DNA from: Allantophomopsis cytisporea
Lineage: Eukaryota; Ascomycota; Leotiomycetes; Phacidiales; Phacidiaceae
Length of the DNA: 64,000 bases
NCBI GenBank assembly: GCA_024752435.1
Contig: CP103020.1
Span: 496,001-560,000, forward strand
Direction: 5' to 3'
This document shows, one piece after another, positions 60,601 to 64,000 of the stretch (positions are counted from its first letter, which is position 1; the number at the start of each line of letters is the position of its first letter). The notes beneath the pieces were generated by a model that saw only the letters and a list, made by a program, of their open reading frames with translations, searched no databases and had not been told where the DNA came from. The position numbers and the translations under genes were made by a program.

Positions 60601-60827
60601 CTTACCTTGCTCTTGCTCTTCCACCCCCCCCTCCCGCTCCCACACCACACCTCCATCTCCACCACCACCAACCATACCGAACTAACCCCCAAATAATTCA
60701 ATACTCTATCTCGAACTGACCACCTACCACACATTTCCAAAATAATTCACAACGCATACCGAAACCCACGCATACCTTTCAAGCCCGCCTACTCTCTCGT
60801 GCACACTATTTACCTCCCCACCCAAGA

Positions 60828-60929
60828 AAAGAGAGAGAGAGAGAGAGAGAGAGAGTGAGAGAGTGAGAGAGTGAGAGTGACAGGCACACAGACAGACAGA
60901 CAGACAGAGAGAGAGAGAGAGAGAGAGAG
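60828..60929. repeat. (GA)n and (GACA)n compound repeat
   Basis: Two GA tracts flank GTGAGAGAGTGA variants and a (CAGA)n tract; located about 100 bp before the pik1 start codon, so probably transcribed. Confidence 0.9.
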
Positions 60930-61029
60930 CTATGCCAGCCTTGCATTCGCGACAATTTTGATGTCCAAGTCTGTCTGAGGCATCGCGCCTCATCTCCAAT
61001 TCATCCCTTTGCTCATCACGAGCTCTCCA

Positions 61030-64000
61030 ATGTCTTGGGATCTGCTGAAACGCTTCATTGAGAGCGATGTCTTCAATCAGAATCCCTTCCTCTCTGTAGC
61101 CTACCTATCGTGAGATTCCATCGACGTCCGCATCAACACTCCCAATTCGCTGATGATAGCCGTGCAGACGATACGCCGACCATGTAGGAATCCATTACGT
61201 CCTATGTCAGAAACTCCGCCAATTCAGCTACGAGGAAATCGAATTCTTTCTGCCGCAATTATGCCATCTAATCATCAGTGTTGATAATGAGTCAATGGCC
61301 CTGGAAGAATTTATATTGGATCTATGCGAAGAATCGGTGAATGCAGCGCTGCTTGTATGATTGTCCCCAAAACGCCTTTACTGGCGACAGGCTGACCCCC
61401 CCCTGATCTAGACATTCTGGCTTTTCCAAACCTATCTTCATGATCTGGCCAGCAATCCGCAGTCCGCTGCTTTCAAGACCTGTCGAAGAATATACAACAA
61501 AGTACAACACATCGTTTTCGGGTATGGAGAGCCAGCAAGGGAGGAAAAAATCAAAGAGAACGTACTCCCCGTGAGCGTTCTGGCCAGTTTTGTGCTGGCC
61601 AGTGTTGCGACGCCCTTTTTTCCCCAGTGGGCAGGTCCACTGGCAATTGCGCAAGCTCGAAAACCCCAATCTACCGGCGATGTCATAGCCGACAACAATC
61701 AAACGCAGCGCGTTGTGAGGAGCAACACTGTTGGTGCCGCCTCATCCCGCTCACGGCGGCCGAAGGAGCCGTTGAAGACTCCAGCGCCTTTGAATAATAT
61801 AGGCAGTGATGATACTCCCGACAGCCGAACAGCACGATCGAATTCAGTGACTAGGCCACAATCCTCCGAGTCAAGCAAACGTGCTAATTTGGGTCTCCGA
61901 GAACATCGGCAAGCTGCTTTCAGCAATCTACAATCATCCGAAGCACGCTCAAGTACAGCATCCCTACCACTTCCAGAGGTTAGATCTCCAAATCTGCCTT
62001 CACTTCCTCCAACTCCAGCATCTGCGAGCCTGACACGACCATTTGAGCCGATAAGAAGAAAACATTCACACCAAAGTCGACCTCTTACTCCTGCCGCGCT
62101 ATCCAGGTCTCAAAAAATAAAGCTATTGCGGCAGAACTATTTCCGCTGCCAGACACAATTTTTGACTGCCTTGGAAAACATATCGAACCGACTGGTCATT
62201 GTGCCCAAACCAGCCCGTCTGAGCGCTTTGCGCGCTGAATTAGCATTGATAGCTCAAGATTTACCTGCCGAGGTCGACATACCAGTCATTTGTCCAGCGT
62301 CACTTGTAGATGGGATCCCAAGCAAGAGTCAGCACCACCGTATTGTGCGCTTGAACCCAGCAGAAGCGACGGTGCTAAACAGTGCTGAAAAGGTGCCTTA
62401 TCTTCTCATGGTTGAGGTTTTGAGGGATGATTTCTCGTTTGATCCAGATACAGAAGACAATAAACGATTGTTGGCAGAAATCACCTCGGAGAAAGGGAAT
62501 CGCAGGAGAATCTTTGATCTGTCGGAGGGACCACGTCGTGCTCCATCTATCGCACGGTCTGTCGATGGCGCAGCTGATAGTGTATTTGAGCCAATGTCTG
62601 GTGACCTTGGTAGCTCACCATTAATCCGAGCTACAGATGAGGACCCAATGTTGAAGAGAGGTTCGGCTTCCGATACTATCCACCATGCAAACTCCATGCC
62701 AAGATTGTCAAGTGGCGCGACTACTCTGTCGACACTTTCATTGTCAACACCAAGAACATCAGCAACCTCTGGATCGAGATCAGATAGTCCTGGGCCCCTT
62801 CGAAAGATGACCTTCCCTATGCAGAATCGATCGAATGCCCCAGACCAGCCAGATTTCACCGCACTCGCTACTCATATGCGTACAGCATCTCAAATGCTGG
62901 CACAACTTGAGTCCACTAGTGGGAAACGTCCTAAGAGTGAAGTCGCAGCTATCCGAGCTAAAATCATTGCGAGCATGCAAAGTCTAGAAGAACAGAGCTT
63001 TGAGATTGATGACAATAGCCAAGCACCAACTTTCGAGAGTATCATGGCAAATTCGAATGCTGAACCCCACAGCATCGAGCCTGAAGAGACTGAGGATGAG
63101 ACGACACTTGATCCTGCCCTTAACACGGGTGCTGGAGCGGCGAGAATGGAGAACGATCAAAAGACAGGAGGCGTGCAGCGTAAGGGTGATAGAGATGATC
63201 CTAGTGCTGCCACATTTGGGGAAGCATGGGCTATCAAGAAGGAGCGCGTTCGGAAGTCCTCACCCTATGGATGGATGAAGAATTGGGATTTATTGAGTGT
63301 TATCATAAAGACTGGCGCAGATCTGAGACAGGAGGCTTTTGCATGCCAGCTCATACGGGTGTGCGACAAGATTTGGAAAGATGCTGGAACACCTGTGTGG
63401 GTGAAACAAATGCGAATTCTCGTTACAGGCGAAGGTTCTGGTCTTATCGAGACAATCACCAACGGTGTTTCGTTACATTCTCTCAAACGAAGTTTGACGC
63501 TTGCAACTGTCGAAGCCGGACAAAATCCACGCGGCCGAGTTGCTACACTTAGAGATCATTTTGTAAAGACCTTTGGAGAACCAGATACGGAGGCATATAA
63601 AGCAGCCGAAGACGCTTTCAAGCGATCACTTGCTGCTTACAGCATTATATCTTATGTGCTGCAGCTCAAGGATCGGCATAATGGCAATGTTTTGATCGAT
63701 AACGAGGGCCATATAGTCCACATTGACTTTGGCTTCATGTTATCGAACTCGCCTGGTTCAGTCGGATTCGAGGCTGCCCCTTTCAAGTTAACACAGGATT
63801 ATGTGGATGTTCTTGGCGGTGTTGGATCTCCTGCTTTCAATGATTACAAGCAGCTGTGCAAGCAAGCTTTCCAAGGTAAGTTCAGAATAAAACCATTGGG
63901 AAAGCTATGCTAACGCTCTAAGCATTACGCAAATCAGCCGATCATCTTATTGATCTCGTAAGCATGATGGGCCGTGGTTCCAGCATGCCTTGCTATTCCT
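61030..64000 (+). CDS. pik1: Phosphatidylinositol 4-kinase Pik1 (PI4K beta type), 3' truncated
   Basis: Pik1 makes PI4P from phosphatidylinositol with ATP at the Golgi and in the nucleus. Exons are 61030-61109, 61168-61354, 61412-63875 and 63923 onward, running off the window; about 936 codons are visible. The N-terminus MSWDLLKRFIESDVFNQNPF with EFILDLCEESVNAALLTFWL is the lipid-kinase-unique helical region. A long Ser/Pro-rich middle part contains the TPAALSRSQKIKLLRQNYF segment. The kinase domain begins near FGEAWAIKKERVRKSSPYGW and shows KTGADLRQEAFACQ, the catalytic loop with Asp843 (KDRHNGN) and the metal-binding DFG Asp861 (HIDFGF). Yeast Pik1 has ~1066 residues, so roughly the last 50-130 are missing. 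Introns are GT-AG. In yeast it works with Frq1; no partner gene is nearby. Confidence 0.95.

Larger units (their letters stand above)
57113..61029. other. Intergenic region rich in microsatellites, promoter of pik1
   Basis: About 3.9 kb. ORFs here (for example 58155-58505 and 58726-59103) show no domain and no splice partner. From 59700 to 60930 the sequence is a mosaic of short repeats: TATA/CATA runs (59700-60060), GTAT (60154-60183), CATA then CCTA (60450-60600), GA and GACA (60828-60929). The last few hundred bases lead directly to the pik1 ATG. Confidence 0.55.

Overview
The window looks like a chromosomal piece of a filamentous ascomycete (Pezizomycotina). Seen in the sequence: genes split by short introns (44-198 bp), GTATGT/GTAAGT-type donors, RCTRAC-like branch points, a velvet-family regulator, and fungal forms of CTP synthase, CCT theta, NC2 alpha, Pik1, a ClC channel and a Ste5/Far1-like scaffold. 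Many GTAT/CATA microsatellites, AT-rich gene-free islands and very large spacers fit a Leotiomycetes-like genome, but the class is an inference.

Layout, left to right. At 1-1.3 kb is the 3' end of an Arg/Ser/Asp/Glu-rich nuclear protein. About 9 kb without a secure gene follows, with microsatellites, one weak two-exon candidate and the probable long leader of the next gene. The velvet regulator velC (10.16-11.60 kb) is followed on the same strand by CTP synthase (12.38-14.49 kb). After 5 kb of spacer come NC2 alpha (19.5-20.7 kb, +) and convergent Utp16 (22.0-23.3 kb, -). Next are a divergent pair, ClC channel (-) and neurochondrin-like protein (+), then CCT theta (-) convergent with the latter, and a divergent coiled-coil/HMG-like protein (+, 32.1-33.2 kb). 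From 33.2 to 37.0 kb is an AT-rich block with one broken reading frame and a perfect hairpin. An intron-containing tRNA-Thr(AGT) sits at 37.07 kb. About 10 kb then shows no convincing gene. The right side holds a RING-H2/PH/VWA scaffold (47.2-51.1 kb), a DUF3292/GRAM-like membrane protein (52.5-54.5 kb), a small C2H2 zinc-finger protein (-, 56.3-57.1 kb) and the 5' part of phosphatidylinositol 4-kinase Pik1 (from 61.03 kb, running off the end).

The genes are mostly unrelated housekeeping functions plus three regulators (velC, NC2 alpha, Far1/Ste5-like). No secondary-metabolite cluster, CRISPR array, intact transposon or virus is visible. The most unusual observation is in CTP synthase: no GT-AG or GC-AG solution restores the conserved reading frame at intron 3, but an AT...AC intron does so exactly. 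Other points: competing 3' splice sites in velC, a GC-AG intron in the scaffold gene, a glutamine at the proton-glutamate position of the ClC protein, and an unexplained small reading frame between CCT theta and its divergent neighbour. Exon models were checked for reading-frame closure by hand; no transcript or database evidence was available.
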